Positions 45,250 through 55,472 of a stretch of 64,000 nt of DNA are shown here, in pieces. A program made the position numbers and the translations under genes. This DNA comes from GWF2-33-9 sp964500435. Lineage in GTDB: Bacteria; Bacteroidota; Ignavibacteria; Kapaibacteriales; UBA2268. Under the pieces are notes generated by a model. That model saw only the letters and a list, made by a program, of their open reading frames with translations, was not told the DNA's origin and searched no databases. How positions within the stretch are numbered: the stretch's first letter is position 1; every line of letters starts with the position of its first letter. Location: positions 1 through 64,000 of the forward strand of contig CAZCNL010000011.1 in assembly GCA_964500435.1 (NCBI GenBank). Direction: 5' to 3'.

Positions 45250-46965
45250 TTACCGATTTATTTTATCATCAAACAATAACATTATATTTTCTAAATTCCA
45301 TCTTGGCTTCACTTCGACAGTATTATTAAATAAAACAAAATGCTCAGAAAACTGAAATGGAAAAGCTCGACCATAATCAAATTTCCCATTATTATTTTCA
45401 TCGCAATAACCTTCTATTTTATAAATACCATCAGGAATATTCGTAAAAATGAATGATTTATCTGTATTTATTTTCGTAGATGAAATTATTGTATTTTTTG
45501 AATTAAGTAAATTCAAAATAATGTTCGCACATCCAATGCTATCGAGTAATTTTCCGGATATATCAGAAAAACCACGCCAATCTTCCGTTTTAAAATCATA
45601 TTTAACAGTTGTATCTTTGATTATTTCATTATCTAAACTTCTTATTAAAGATAAATTAAGCAAAATACGATACCAAGAATCAGCGTTCAATTCATCTTGT
45701 GTTTCAATCTTTATCGAATTAGATTGTGGATATACTATATTCAAAAGAATTTTCTTTTTTGTATTTAAATCAATTATCTCTACTGGTATTGAATCTTTTG
45801 GGACTAAAATTGGTTTGTTAAATATAAATTGAAGTTGTGTTACTTTTTTTACTCTTTGCGTGCTGTCCGCAAAAGGTGTTGAAATTAATTTGAATGCATA
45901 ATTGGTATTAGTATTATTTGCAACAAATGAATAATCAATTTTGGTTGAATAAATTCCAGATGTATCAACAAGGACTGAGTCCCTTGTTAACTTAAATATA
46001 TAATTAACAGAATCTCTAATTTTGTCATTGAGTTTTACGAATAAATTTTTAGAATAAATTGAATCTAAAAATATTGATTTAATTTCTAAATTCTTCTTGT
46101 TTGAGGAATCTATTATTTGAAAATCATCTTTGTTCTTGCTGGACAAAAAAGAAACAGGTTTATTAAACTGAAAAATAACAAGAGAATCCTCATAATTTTT
46201 ATTATAAACAATTGATAATGGCAAATAATTTGGATATTTTTCAATTTTAAGTTTAACAAAACTTGATATTCCATTTTTCACTTCAAAATCTTTTGTTGCT
46301 GCACCAAAGAAATCAGCATTTGGATGAAACAAATTATCTTTAAAATCAGTTTTCACAGCTATAACACGATAAAGTCCGTCCGGCAATGCTCTTAAAGAAA
46401 AAAGCCCATTTCCACCAACTTGTGTTTTATATTCAGTCGGACTATTTTCGAAATTTAATGTATCGGGATTTTTGTCATTAATGCGATAACAATAAATTAA
46501 AGCACCCGCCGACTTTTCGCCTACCAGAAAACCTTCGATACGTCCTGTATCAATTTTGTTCCCCGTTGAAAATGTTAACGAAAATGCTGAATCTGGTTTA
46601 TTACCTTTTAAATCTGTATATTCAGTCCCAATCAGAAATGAGTACGTAGTTTGCTCTTTTAATTTGTTTTGGAAATTTATTTCAAGTTCTTTACCACTCC
46701 AACTATACTGCAAATCAACGGGCGGAGAAATTGAAATATTTTGAATTACTTTATTTCTGTCAACCCATTTTGAAAATTCTATTTTTATATAATTTTCATT
46801 ATAATTCAAAGTCCTATCTGAAGGTTCATATGAAATTACTGCTGGTGGAGTTTTGTCCTTTGGTCCCCCAGATGGCATTTGTATATTAGCACAATTATTT
46901 AAAAAAAATGAGAAAAATATCAAATAAAATATTAATTTGAACCTTATTAAAAACTGTTTTTTCAT
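45250..46965 (-). CDS. Lipoprotein with SbsA-type Ig-like domain
   Basis: 571 residues. Lipobox NNC (Cys25) after a strongly hydrophobic signal. The mature protein begins NIQMPSGGPKDKTPPAV, the hallmark of a common Bacteroidota lipoprotein with a Big_5/SbsA Ig-like domain (about residues 37-135: ISYEPSDRTL, IKIEFSKWVD, FLIGTEYTDL). A carboxypeptidase-regulatory-like segment (GLFSLRALPDGLYRVIAV) and a second similar one near the C-terminus (SFIFTNIPDGIYKIEGY) with a CDENNNGKFDYG loop follow. Exact role unknown, presumably outer-membrane exposed. It starts head-to-head with the YihY gene (28 bp apart). Confidence 0.82.
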   Translation of the reverse strand: MKKQFLIRFKLIFYLIFFSFFLNNCANIQMPSGGPKDKTPPAVISYEPSDRTLNYNENYIKIEFSKWVDRNKVIQNISISPPVDLQYSWSGKELEINFQNKLKEQTTYSFLIGTEYTDLKGNKPDSAFSLTFSTGNKIDTGRIEGFLVGEKSAGALIYCYRINDKNPDTLNFENSPTEYKTQVGGNGLFSLRALPDGLYRVIAVKTDFKDNLFHPNADFFGAATKDFEVKNGISSFVKLKIEKYPNYLPLSIVYNKNYEDSLVIFQFNKPVSFLSSKNKDDFQIIDSSNKKNLEIKSIFLDSIYSKNLFVKLNDKIRDSVNYIFKLTRDSVLVDTSGIYSTKIDYSFVANNTNTNYAFKLISTPFADSTQRVKKVTQLQFIFNKPILVPKDSIPVEIIDLNTKKKILLNIVYPQSNSIKIETQDELNADSWYRILLNLSLIRSLDNEIIKDTTVKYDFKTEDWRGFSDISGKLLDSIGCANIILNLLNSKNTIISSTKINTDKSFIFTNIPDGIYKIEGYCDENNNGKFDYGRAFPFQFSEHFVLFNNTVEVKPRWNLENIMLLFDDKINR

Positions 46966-46993
46966 TTTTTATGGAATTCTCGTTAAAATTGAA

Positions 46994-47962
46994 ATGAAAA
47001 TAAAATCAAAAATACAATCTTTTTATGAAAATACAGAAACTTACAAAAAAATTCGTTCAAAAGAAGGAAAGATTTATTCATTTTATTTAACATTATCTAA
47101 GATTTATAATTTTATTAGTGATTTTATCAATCGAATTGACCGACATAATATTTTTATGCTCTCGTCCGGAATTGCTTTTAACATTTTTATTTATTTCATT
47201 CCTTTGATATTAATCGGTATTTTTCTTGCTGTAAAATTTATCAATTTTAATATGATTGATAGCTCTATTGAAAATCTAATGATTGAATTTTTACCCGACA
47301 CCGAAAACACTCATATTATGATTTACGAAGTTCTCAACGAAATTAGCGCAATTAGAAATGGAAGCTCAACTTCGGGTATTATTGGTTTTATTTCTCTTTT
47401 GTGGGTTTCTTCATTATTTATTTCTGCTTTACGTAGTGGGTTAGATAGAATATTTGAAGTAAAAGCACGCAAAGTTTTTATTTTTTATCGTTTAAAGGAT
47501 ATTATTCTTACTTTAACTTTTCCAATCATTGTAATAATTTATTCAACCTCTATTCCATTTATAACATATTTATTTGATTTTTTCCCAGATTTTTCAGGTT
47601 TTATTGCAAAGCAAACTTTGTTAAGCTGGTCTGTTAGTTTATTTTCTTTCATTTTTACTTTTATTTTGTTTTTCTTTATTTATAAATATATACCATCTGA
47701 AAAACAAGAAATTCGACAAGCATTAATTGCTTCAATTTTTGGTGGATTTTTTGTTCTTATTGCTCGGTGGATATTTAGTTGGTACGTAGTTTCCATAAGC
47801 AATTATAGTACTTTTTATGGAACTTATGCGGCTATTATTTCAATTGCAATTTGGGTTTATTATTTCTCTTTTATTTTATTATTTTCGGCTGAATTATCTT
47901 TTCTTTTCAAATATAAAAAAAATAAAATTGTTCAAGAAAATAAAATTATAAGCAATGATTAA
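46994..47962 (+). CDS. YihY/UPF0761 family inner-membrane protein
   Basis: 322 residues from ATG 46994. An earlier in-frame ATG (46937) would overlap the start of the opposite lipoprotein gene and add 19 atypical residues, so the later start is chosen. A cytoplasmic N-terminal helical segment, then about six membrane helices; GIAFNIFIYFIPLILIGIF and ALRSGLDRIFEVK resemble the YihY/BrkB (formerly ribonuclease BN-annotated) family, and YGTYAAIISIAIWVYY is the conserved C-terminal part. Function in transport is suspected but not established. Its stop overlaps the convergent Nudix gene by 4 bp. Confidence 0.88.
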   Translation: MKIKSKIQSFYENTETYKKIRSKEGKIYSFYLTLSKIYNFISDFINRIDRHNIFMLSSGIAFNIFIYFIPLILIGIFLAVKFINFNMIDSSIENLMIEFLPDTENTHIMIYEVLNEISAIRNGSSTSGIIGFISLLWVSSLFISALRSGLDRIFEVKARKVFIFYRLKDIILTLTFPIIVIIYSTSIPFITYLFDFFPDFSGFIAKQTLLSWSVSLFSFIFTFILFFFIYKYIPSEKQEIRQALIASIFGGFFVLIARWIFSWYVVSISNYSTFYGTYAAIISIAIWVYYFSFILLFSAELSFLFKYKKNKIVQENKIISND

Positions 47963-48600
47963 ATTTCTGAATTTATTAAATCAATCAATTCGCTTAATAT
48001 CATTGCAGTTGCCCCCCAAAGTGGCTTTAATTTGTGAATTCGCCAAAGTGGCACCTTTACTATTTCGCCATTAAAATCCCAATCTTCGACTTGTAAATTA
48101 CTTTTATCCAATAAATATTCTAATTTGACTTTTATAATTTCTTGCACTTCTGATTGATTAACGTTAAATTTTACATTTGATTTCACCAACCCAATAACTG
48201 GATGAATGACACTATTCGAAGGTGGCACGTATAAATCAGATATCTGTCCAATTACTTCGATATTCGAGTCTTCCACGCCAATTTCTTCGAATGTTTCACG
48301 CAATGCTGCTTCGACAATTGTTTCATTTTTTTCAATTTTGCCACCTGGAAAACTAATTTGACCTTGATGATTTGATAAATTCTCGCTTCGAAGTGTTAAA
48401 ATTATCGATAAAGTTCCGTCACTATCTTCAATCAAGGGTATAAGCACTGCACTCTCCCGAGTATTCGGTGGTACATTCATTTTTCTAATAGGAATGTTAT
48501 TCATCATCGGCACTAATTTCAAATGCGATTTTGTCCCTTGTAGTTGCTCTTTTTTTATCGATTTTATTATTTTAATTATTTTTTCTGCACTTTCATTCAT
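47959..48600 (-). CDS. CoA pyrophosphatase-type Nudix hydrolase
   Basis: 213 residues. The Nudix box GGKIEKNETIVEAALRETFEEIGV (split here as GGKIEKNE and ALRETFEEIGV) is complete. The upstream LRSENLSNHQGQISFPGG segment matches the UPF0035/CoA-pyrophosphatase subfamily (NudL/Pcd1), which cleaves CoA and its derivatives. Its ATG (48600) directly follows the engB stop, so translation is coupled. It converges with YihY with a 4-bp overlap of stop codons. Substrate is assigned by subfamily, not proven. Confidence 0.9.
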   Translation of the reverse strand: MNESAEKIIKIIKSIKKEQLQGTKSHLKLVPMMNNIPIRKMNVPPNTRESAVLIPLIEDSDGTLSIILTLRSENLSNHQGQISFPGGKIEKNETIVEAALRETFEEIGVEDSNIEVIGQISDLYVPPSNSVIHPVIGLVKSNVKFNVNQSEVQEIIKVKLEYLLDKSNLQVEDWDFNGEIVKVPLWRIHKLKPLWGATAMILSELIDLINSEI

Positions 48601-49185
48601 TTATAAGTATTTTTTTAAAATAGTAATAAATTTATCAATTCCCTGCTTAGTTTCAGCTGATGTTGGCAGTACTTCGATGGCATTGTTACATTGTGATAGC
48701 AATTCTTCCCACTTTGCTTTTATTTCTTGCACTTTTGGAATAGTAATTTTATCAATTTTAGTCAAAACAACAAGATACTTCAAATTATTATTTTCCAACC
48801 ATTCGATTAAAGCTAAGTCAATAGGCATCGGATTATGCCTCGAATCGACCAAAACTGTAACAAATTTCAAATTCTTTCTATTTAAAAAATAATCATATAT
48901 CATTTTTTTCCAAGCTTCTCGCTCACTTTTACTTGTTTTGGCATAGCCAAAGCCGGGCATATCTGCTAAAATATATTTATCATTAACTGAATAAAAATTT
49001 ATTGATTTTGTTTTCCCAGGTTCTGAACTTATTCTCGCTAAATTTTTCCTCAAAACAATGGAATTAATAAAGCTGGATTTCCCAACATTTGACCGTCCAG
49101 TAAATGCGAATTCGGGTAAATCTGTTTTCGGATAATCACCTAATTTGTTTGCACTAAAAATAAATGTCGCATCTATATATTTCAT
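48601..49185 (-). CDS. engB: Ribosome-biogenesis GTPase EngB (YsxC/YihA)
   Basis: 194 residues. GTPase motifs: G1 GRSNVGKSSFIN, G3 DMPGFGYAK, G4 LTKID and G5 TSAETKQG. It is needed for late assembly of the large ribosomal subunit. AAGGAGG is 5 nt before ATG 49185. Spacing to EamA upstream is 12 bp and to the Nudix gene 0 bp, so it belongs to the SDR-EamA-EngB-Nudix run. Confidence 0.96.
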   Translation of the reverse strand: MKYIDATFIFSANKLGDYPKTDLPEFAFTGRSNVGKSSFINSIVLRKNLARISSEPGKTKSINFYSVNDKYILADMPGFGYAKTSKSEREAWKKMIYDYFLNRKNLKFVTVLVDSRHNPMPIDLALIEWLENNNLKYLVVLTKIDKITIPKVQEIKAKWEELLSQCNNAIEVLPTSAETKQGIDKFITILKKYL

Positions 49186-49197
49186 TTTTCCTCCTTT

Positions 49198-50088
49198 TTA
49201 TTCATATTTAACCTTTTTATAGAAATAGTGCCCAATTTCCGAAGTCAAAACTCCCAATATCATAATCATTGCTCCAACTATTTCAATTATTGAAAATTTA
49301 ATCGAGAAAACAAATATTGAAGCAATTGACGCAATAACTGGTTCCAATGAAAAGATCAACGCAGCTTTTACTGGTGTTGTATACTTTTGATATGCTGTAT
49401 GAATAAATGTTACAACAAATGATGCAAGTACACCATTATATATTAATGCAGATATCAATTTTGTTGATAAATTCAAATGAAAATTTTGAAAATCAAAAAT
49501 AAAGTATGTAATTGAAGATAATAAAACAATTGCAGCAAATTGCAAAAATACAACTTGAACTGTAAAAGATTTATCGTTTCTATTTCGAGTAAATATATCC
49601 ATATAGGAAATATAAATTGCCCAAAATATAGTCGAAATAAGTGTAAGCAAATCGCCTAAATTGATGTTGGATAAGTCAGGTCGGCTAAATATCCATAATC
49701 CTATTGAAGCTATAAAAACACCAATTTTTGAAAAAAGTTGCACTTCTCTTCTTTCTAATAACCAATAAACAAATGGTACCATTGGTACTGCCAATCCGGT
49801 TATAAAGGCTGATTTAGGTACTGTTGTAAATTTTAATCCATAAGTTTGTAAAATAAAACCACCTGCATAGAGTAGTCCCAACACAACGCCTGCTTTTACA
49901 CTATCTTTATCGAATTTTAATAAATGCTTTCCAAAAAAAATAACCACTAAAATCGCAGCAATAAAAAAACGAAGTATAACAAAAAGTGACTCATTAATAT
50001 CTTCGATTCCTAATTTTGTAAAAATGAATGTAAAGCCCCAAAATAAAGTTATTACACCCATTAACATATCTGCTTTTAATGGCTTCAT
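49198..50088 (-). CDS. EamA-family (DMT) transporter
   Basis: 296 residues with ten hydrophobic helices in two EamA repeats; GVITLFWGFTFIFTKLGI starts the first and LLTLISTIFWAIYISYM the second. EPVIASIASIFVF in the ninth helix is the family motif. Substrates range over amino acids and metabolites and cannot be read from sequence. The direction and small gaps (8 bp to SDR, 12 bp to engB) suggest cotranscription. Confidence 0.9.
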   Translation of the reverse strand: MKPLKADMLMGVITLFWGFTFIFTKLGIEDINESLFVILRFFIAAILVVIFFGKHLLKFDKDSVKAGVVLGLLYAGGFILQTYGLKFTTVPKSAFITGLAVPMVPFVYWLLERREVQLFSKIGVFIASIGLWIFSRPDLSNINLGDLLTLISTIFWAIYISYMDIFTRNRNDKSFTVQVVFLQFAAIVLLSSITYFIFDFQNFHLNLSTKLISALIYNGVLASFVVTFIHTAYQKYTTPVKAALIFSLEPVIASIASIFVFSIKFSIIEIVGAMIMILGVLTSEIGHYFYKKVKYE

Positions 50089-50096
50089 CGTAATTA

Positions 50097-50852
50097 TTAT
50101 CTCTCTTTAATATAAGGTTTAGCTAAAAATTCGAATATAAATGATGGTATTAATTTTAGTATATATGATAATATCGAAGTTGAAAACGGGAAATATATTC
50201 TTTTTCGGTTATTTTCAATTCCGTTATAAATTATTTCCGCTGCTTTGTCAGCATCCATAGCAAATAAGATTGGGAAATCACCATTTACAATTAAATCTGT
50301 TTTCACAAAACCGGGCTTAATTGTAATTATTTCAATATTTTTATTTTTTAAAGCTGTTCTTGCCGCACTTGAAATAAAACTAACTGCTGACTTACTTGCG
50401 GCATAAACTGATGCTCCGGGAAAGCCTTTTGCATCAGCTAAAGTGCTTACAATTGCAATTTTACCATAACCTTGCTTTTCCAAAATTGGGATAAAAGTTT
50501 GCAAGCCATTTAATACACCAAAAAAATTAGTTTCAAATACCAATCTTGCTTTTTCAAAATCTTCTTGCTTAAAATTAAATGGATAAGAAATTCCTGCATT
50601 AAGAATAATTAAATCAATTTTAACTAATGAAATATCTTCCAATACTTTGCTAAATGCATTTAAATCTGTAACATCAAGGGCTAACGCTTTACATTGAATA
50701 TTGAATTGATTAATTATCTCAGTTCTTAAAATATTTAATTTTTCTAAATTTCGGGAAGTAATAATTAAATCCCAATTATTTTTTGCAAATTGTACTGCTA
50801 ATGCTTTCCCAATTCCTTTGGATGCGCCGGTAATTAATACAGTTTTGTTCAT
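50097..50852 (-). CDS. Short-chain dehydrogenase/reductase
   Basis: 251 residues. NAD(P)-binding TGASKGIGKAL at the N-terminus, NAG (LNAGISY), catalytic Ser in IVSTLADAKG and YAASK (Tyr-x3-Lys). GFVKTDL follows. A hydrophobic C-terminal segment (SILSYILKLIPSFIFEFLAKP) suggests membrane association as in DltE/YqjQ-like SDRs. Substrate unknown. It lies 44 bp after lptB in the same direction. Confidence 0.92.
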   Translation of the reverse strand: MNKTVLITGASKGIGKALAVQFAKNNWDLIITSRNLEKLNILRTEIINQFNIQCKALALDVTDLNAFSKVLEDISLVKIDLIILNAGISYPFNFKQEDFEKARLVFETNFFGVLNGLQTFIPILEKQGYGKIAIVSTLADAKGFPGASVYAASKSAVSFISSAARTALKNKNIEIITIKPGFVKTDLIVNGDFPILFAMDADKAAEIIYNGIENNRKRIYFPFSTSILSYILKLIPSFIFEFLAKPYIKER

Positions 50853-50896
50853 TGCTTAAGTGATTTCTTTAAAATTTATGTTTATATATACCAAAA

Positions 50897-51652
50897 TTAT
50901 ATATTGTATCTTTCTAAATTGAATGCTTCTCCTAAATATAATCGACGAACATCTTCGTTTGAGGCAATTTCTTCAGCAGAACCGCTTGTAAAGATTTTTC
51001 CATCAATTAATATATATGAGCGGTCTGTTATAGAAAGAGTTTCGTGAACATTATGGTCTGTGATTAACACGCCTATTCCCTTCTTCTTTAATTTAAGTAC
51101 CATTTGCATAATTTCTTCGACTGCAAGTGGGTCAATTCCTGCAAATGGCTCGTCTAATAAAATAAATTTCGGAAAAGAAGCTAATGCACGAGCAATTTCG
51201 CAACGTCGCCGCTCTCCACCTGATAGCATATATCCTTTACTCTTGCGAATATGTTCAATTCCAAAATCTTTAAGTAATGTTTCCAAAGTTTCGATTCTTT
51301 TTTCTTTACTAATTTTTTGTAATTCTAAAATTGCAAGAATATTTTTTTCGACTGAAAGACCACGGAAAATTGAAGGTTCTTGAGGTAAATAGCTAATGCC
51401 TAATTGAGCTCTTTGGTACATTGCTTTACTTGTGATAACATTAGAATCGAGGAGCACTTCACCATTATTTGGTTTTATCATTCCTACAATCATATAAAAA
51501 CTTGTAGTTTTTCCCGCACCATTGGGTCCTAATAATCCAACTACTTCGCCTTGTTTTACTTCCAAGCTAACATTATTAACAACCTTTCGTTTTTTATAGA
51601 TTTTTGTTAAATTGTTTGCTTCGAGTTTACTTATATTTTGAAAATTGTCCAA
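50897..51652 (-). CDS. lptB: LPS export ABC transporter ATP-binding protein LptB
   Basis: 251 residues. Walker A GPNGAGKTT, LptB-type Q-loop ISYLPQEPSIFRGLSVEKN, signature LSGGERRRCEIARAL, Walker B FILLDEPFAGIDPLAVEEI, H-loop LITDHNVHETLSITDR. This set is diagnostic of LptB, which powers lipopolysaccharide extraction with LptFG. Start codon is TTG (51652), with AGGAG at the very end of htrA 5 nt upstream and a 1-nt gap from its stop, indicating translational coupling. Partners LptFGC are not in the window. Supports an LPS-bearing Gram-negative. Confidence 0.94.
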   Translation of the reverse strand: MDNFQNISKLEANNLTKIYKKRKVVNNVSLEVKQGEVVGLLGPNGAGKTTSFYMIVGMIKPNNGEVLLDSNVITSKAMYQRAQLGISYLPQEPSIFRGLSVEKNILAILELQKISKEKRIETLETLLKDFGIEHIRKSKGYMLSGGERRRCEIARALASFPKFILLDEPFAGIDPLAVEEIMQMVLKLKKKGIGVLITDHNVHETLSITDRSYILIDGKIFTSGSAEEIASNEDVRRLYLGEAFNLERYNI

Positions 51653-51653
51653 T

Positions 51654-52907
51654 TTATCTCCTCGAACTTTCCAATTTTACATTTTTTTTGATAATTTTTC
51701 CATTACGTAAAATCTCAAAATTCATTTCTTGACCGACAATTCCATCAAACAAATTTACGTAATAATCATTGGAATGGAAAATTTTGTTGTCATCAATTGC
51801 AAGTATTATATCACCGATTTCAATTCCATATTTTTCTGCTGGTGAATTGCGATAAACACGTGTAACTATTACACCTTCTTGCTTATCTAATTTGAAATAT
51901 CTGACGTACTGGTCGTTTATTTCATCAACTTCCATACCAATATATATATTTCTATCAATTTTACGTTTATTATAAAGTTGGTCAATAATTACTTTAATTC
52001 TATTGATTGGAATAGCAAAGCCAATACCAATACTCCCAGCACCTTGATAACTTTGCGCTGTTGAATAAATTGCAGCGTTCATTCCGATTACATCACCATT
52101 TATATTTAGTAAAGGTCCCCCAGAATTACCTGAGCTTATTGCCGCATCAGTTTGTATCATATCCCTGTAAACTCTGTTATATGGCTTGTCTTGATTTATA
52201 AAACTTACTCCATTGTTTGAAACTACTCCGACAGTTACAGTTGGTTTAGAATTCATATCAAATAACCCAAATGGATTGCCCATTGCAACAACCCACTCAC
52301 CAATCATTAAATCATCTGAATTAGCAAAGCGCAAATATGGTAAATTCGAAGCATCTATTTTGAGTAAAGCGACATCGCTTACCATATCTGCGCCAATTAA
52401 TTCTGCATTATATTTTTCCCCGTTTGTTAATGTTACAACAATTTTTTTTGCATTCCCCGCAACGTGGTGGTTTGTCAAAATATATCCATCAGGCGAGATT
52501 ATAAAACCTGAACCTAAGCTTTGGACTTGTCTGTATCTTGGTTCTGCAAACATTCCAAAAAATTGTTGAAAAAACGGGTCCATTCCAAATGGATTCGAAG
52601 CAACCATAACTTCTTGCAATTCCGTTACGTTTATTCCAACAACTGCTTCTCTCGCTTTTGCCGACGCTATTGATATTGCATTTTGCCTTGTTTTGTTTAT
52701 TTGGTCTTGAATTTCTTTGGAATATTCTGCATTTTCGTATATTTGATTTTGCTTTGATTTTTGAGCAAATATTGTGTTTTCTGAAATAAATATTAAAAAA
52801 AATGATACGATAAATAAAAATACACTTTTTGTCTTTTGTCTTATTATTATTGCTTCTAGCGTCTTTTGTGAAGTCATTGTTGATAAATTTTTGTTAAACA
52901 TAAACAA
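51654..52907 (-). CDS. HtrA/Deg-family periplasmic serine protease
   Basis: 417 residues from the first ATG (52907); ATG at 52877 (MTSQKTL) is also plausible and still keeps the signal segment (to about residue 49, ending FAQ). Trypsin-like triad His148 (TNHHV), Asp178 (SDVALLKID) and Ser262 (GNSGGPLL). One C-terminal PDZ domain (about 315-415, GVIVTRVYRNSPAEKYGI). Degrades or refolds misfolded envelope proteins; one PDZ domain makes it DegS-like in size but with a soluble secretion signal. It is divergent from priA and upstream of lptB with coupling. Confidence 0.92.
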   Translation of the reverse strand: MFMFNKNLSTMTSQKTLEAIIIRQKTKSVFLFIVSFFLIFISENTIFAQKSKQNQIYENAEYSKEIQDQINKTRQNAISIASAKAREAVVGINVTELQEVMVASNPFGMDPFFQQFFGMFAEPRYRQVQSLGSGFIISPDGYILTNHHVAGNAKKIVVTLTNGEKYNAELIGADMVSDVALLKIDASNLPYLRFANSDDLMIGEWVVAMGNPFGLFDMNSKPTVTVGVVSNNGVSFINQDKPYNRVYRDMIQTDAAISSGNSGGPLLNINGDVIGMNAAIYSTAQSYQGAGSIGIGFAIPINRIKVIIDQLYNKRKIDRNIYIGMEVDEINDQYVRYFKLDKQEGVIVTRVYRNSPAEKYGIEIGDIILAIDDNKIFHSNDYYVNLFDGIVGQEMNFEILRNGKIIKKNVKLESSRR

Positions 52908-52957
52908 GATGTTTGTAATTTTATTTTTGACGAAATTGTAAAAGAAAAGTTTTTCTT

Positions 52958-55465
52958 ATGAGCATATATGTTGATATTGCCTTACCTGTTCCAATCAGAG
53001 AATTATTCACTTATAAAGTACCGGATGACCCGCTATATTCTGATTTAATTGGGAAAAGAGCTTTGGTACCTTTCGGCACAAGGTATTTAACTGGCGTAAT
53101 TATTCAGTTCAATGAAAATCCAAAAGATGTAAACATCAAACCAGTTTTAGAAATTTTAGATGAAAAACGGCTCTTTTCTGATAAATTATTAAAATTAACT
53201 CAATGGGTTTCAGAATATTATTTTTGTTCATGGGGCGAAGTCTTGAAAGCTGCTATGCCACCAAATTTCAATCTTGCTTCCATTCAAAAAATTGAGTTGC
53301 TCCGAGTTCCTAATCCATTTGAATTAAATCAAATACGAAAAAAGGCACCAAAACGAGCAAAATTATTACAATTATTAATCGAAAAGGATGGAATAGCGCC
53401 CATTAATTTTTTGCAAAAAGAATTGGATAATAAAAATTTATCTCCTCTTCTTGAAGCTCTTGCTCAACAAGATTTTATTCGAATTGTAACAGAAATTCCA
53501 AAACAAACCTCTCCAAAAATTAAAGCTGTGAGGCTTAATCCAAATTTAAATATTAATAGTGAGGAATTTTTTGATTTATTCCAAAAATTGGAAAAGTCAG
53601 CTCCAAAACAAGCCTTTATCTTAAGTTACATTATTTCCTTAATTAATGAAGAAAAAGATGAAATAATTCTTTCCGAGTTAATTGCGAATTTAAATACTGA
53701 TTACTCTACGATAACCAAATTAGCCGATAAACAATTGCTTGAAATAATCGAAATTCCCAAACCAATTAAAAGCAATAATTTCACTAATTTATCCCAAAAT
53801 GAATATAATATTACATTCACAGAGGAGCAAGAACAAGTTATTTCGGACATTTCGAAATTATTAGATGAAAATAAATATTCAAGTCATTTACTATATGGTG
53901 TAACTGGTAGCGGAAAAACGCTGATTTACATCAATTTAATGAAAAAAGTCATTCAAAGCGGTAAGCAAGTTCTTTATCTTTTACCCGAAATTTCACTGAC
54001 ACCACAAATTGTCGACAGAGTTAAAAATTTCTTCGGGAATAAAGTTGGTGTAATTCATAGTAAAATTAATGATAATGAAAGAAATAAACTTTATAATTCT
54101 ATTAATAATAATGAATTTGACATAATTATGGGCGTAAGGTCAGCAATATTTGCTCCGTTAAATAACTTAGGATTAATTATAGTTGATGAAGAACACGATT
54201 CAAGTTACAAGCAAGATAATCCAGCACCAAGATATAATGCTCGTGATACCGCTATTGTACGTGCAAAAATTGAAAATATACCAGTCGTTCTTGGTTCTGC
54301 AACGCCTTCCTGTGAAAGCTGGTTTAATGCTAAAAATTCAATTTATTCTTTTCACAAGTTGACACAACGTGCGGTTAATGTCAGTCTTCCTGATATCAAA
54401 ATTGTTGATTTAAGGGAAGAAAAAAGAAATAAAACTTTAATTGGCAACTTTTCTTCTATTTTACTTGATAAAATTATCGATAGAATCACAAAAAAAGAAG
54501 GTGTGATTTTATTTCATAATCGTCGGGGATTTGCTCCTCAACTATATTGCACAGATTGCGGCAATGTTCCAATGTGCGAAAATTGCGATATTTCACTGAC
54601 TTATCATAAAAAATCAAACAAACTTGTTTGTCATTATTGCGGTTATGTTATTCCTGCTTTTAATATTTGCAATGTATGTGGTTCCGATGATTTAAAAGAA
54701 ATCGGTGCAGGAACTGAACGCATCGAGGAAGAACTAAGTAATATTTTGAAAGACAGAAATATTGTTGCCAAAATTCAACGTTTTGACCGTGATTCTACTT
54801 CTTCAGTCAATGCTTCAAGAAAAATTATGTATAATTTTATTAATGGAGATATAGATGTTTTAGTTGGCACGCAAATGTTATCCAAAGGCATCGATATACC
54901 TCGTGTTACATTAGTTGGTGTTATCAATGCCGATATGCACTTGTTTTTCCCCGATTTTCGTGCAAATGAACGAACCTTTCAACTCCTTACTCAAGTTGCT
55001 GGTCGAGCTGGTCGCAAAAGTAATATGAAAGGTGAAGTTATCATTCAAACAAGTCATCCATTTGCTGAACCTATCCAATATGCGGCATCGCAAGAAATCG
55101 AAAAATATTTCGAATTTGAATTCCAAATACGTAAATCTGCCGGCTATCCACCTTTTAACAGACTTTCGAAAGTTGAATTTTTGTATTCTGATATGAAAGT
55201 TCTTAATGAATTTGTCAATCTTTTTTATTCAATATTACCAAAAACACAAAAAGGTGTTAAATATATTGGTCCGGTCATTCCTAATATTGCGAGAATAAGT
55301 GGTAATTTCCGTGAAATCATTTTTTTTAAAAGTTCAAAAGCTATTGATAAAAGTGGTAGACTTTTAAATTCTATCATTTCCAATACTCTCATAAAATTAT
55401 CAAACCATCCTGCAATAAATAAAATAAGAATCAATGTGGACATTGATTCTTACCAAAATATGTAA
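52958..55465 (+). CDS. priA: Primosomal replication-restart helicase PriA
   Basis: 835 residues. N-terminal 3'-DNA-binding domain (YVDIALPVPIRELFTY), Walker A GVTGSGKTLIY (about 313-323), DEEHDSSYKQD (motif II), SATPSCES (motif III), and two zinc sites of eight cysteines in the segment from CTDCGNVPMCENC to CHYCG and CNVCG (54550-54690). GTQMLSKGID and AGRAGRK are motifs V and VI. Restarts stalled forks and loads the replisome. Length is slightly above average, with an insertion around residues 110-260. It is single, with a small gap before the convergent EIIA gene. Confidence 0.96.
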   Translation: MSIYVDIALPVPIRELFTYKVPDDPLYSDLIGKRALVPFGTRYLTGVIIQFNENPKDVNIKPVLEILDEKRLFSDKLLKLTQWVSEYYFCSWGEVLKAAMPPNFNLASIQKIELLRVPNPFELNQIRKKAPKRAKLLQLLIEKDGIAPINFLQKELDNKNLSPLLEALAQQDFIRIVTEIPKQTSPKIKAVRLNPNLNINSEEFFDLFQKLEKSAPKQAFILSYIISLINEEKDEIILSELIANLNTDYSTITKLADKQLLEIIEIPKPIKSNNFTNLSQNEYNITFTEEQEQVISDISKLLDENKYSSHLLYGVTGSGKTLIYINLMKKVIQSGKQVLYLLPEISLTPQIVDRVKNFFGNKVGVIHSKINDNERNKLYNSINNNEFDIIMGVRSAIFAPLNNLGLIIVDEEHDSSYKQDNPAPRYNARDTAIVRAKIENIPVVLGSATPSCESWFNAKNSIYSFHKLTQRAVNVSLPDIKIVDLREEKRNKTLIGNFSSILLDKIIDRITKKEGVILFHNRRGFAPQLYCTDCGNVPMCENCDISLTYHKKSNKLVCHYCGYVIPAFNICNVCGSDDLKEIGAGTERIEEELSNILKDRNIVAKIQRFDRDSTSSVNASRKIMYNFINGDIDVLVGTQMLSKGIDIPRVTLVGVINADMHLFFPDFRANERTFQLLTQVAGRAGRKSNMKGEVIIQTSHPFAEPIQYAASQEIEKYFEFEFQIRKSAGYPPFNRLSKVEFLYSDMKVLNEFVNLFYSILPKTQKGVKYIGPVIPNIARISGNFREIIFFKSSKAIDKSGRLLNSIISNTLIKLSNHPAINKIRINVDIDSYQNM

Positions 55466-55472
55466 ATCATAT

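Noticed and set aside
46937..46993. Longer YihY start at 46937
   Set aside because: It would be antisense to the start of the opposite lipoprotein gene and add unlikely residues.
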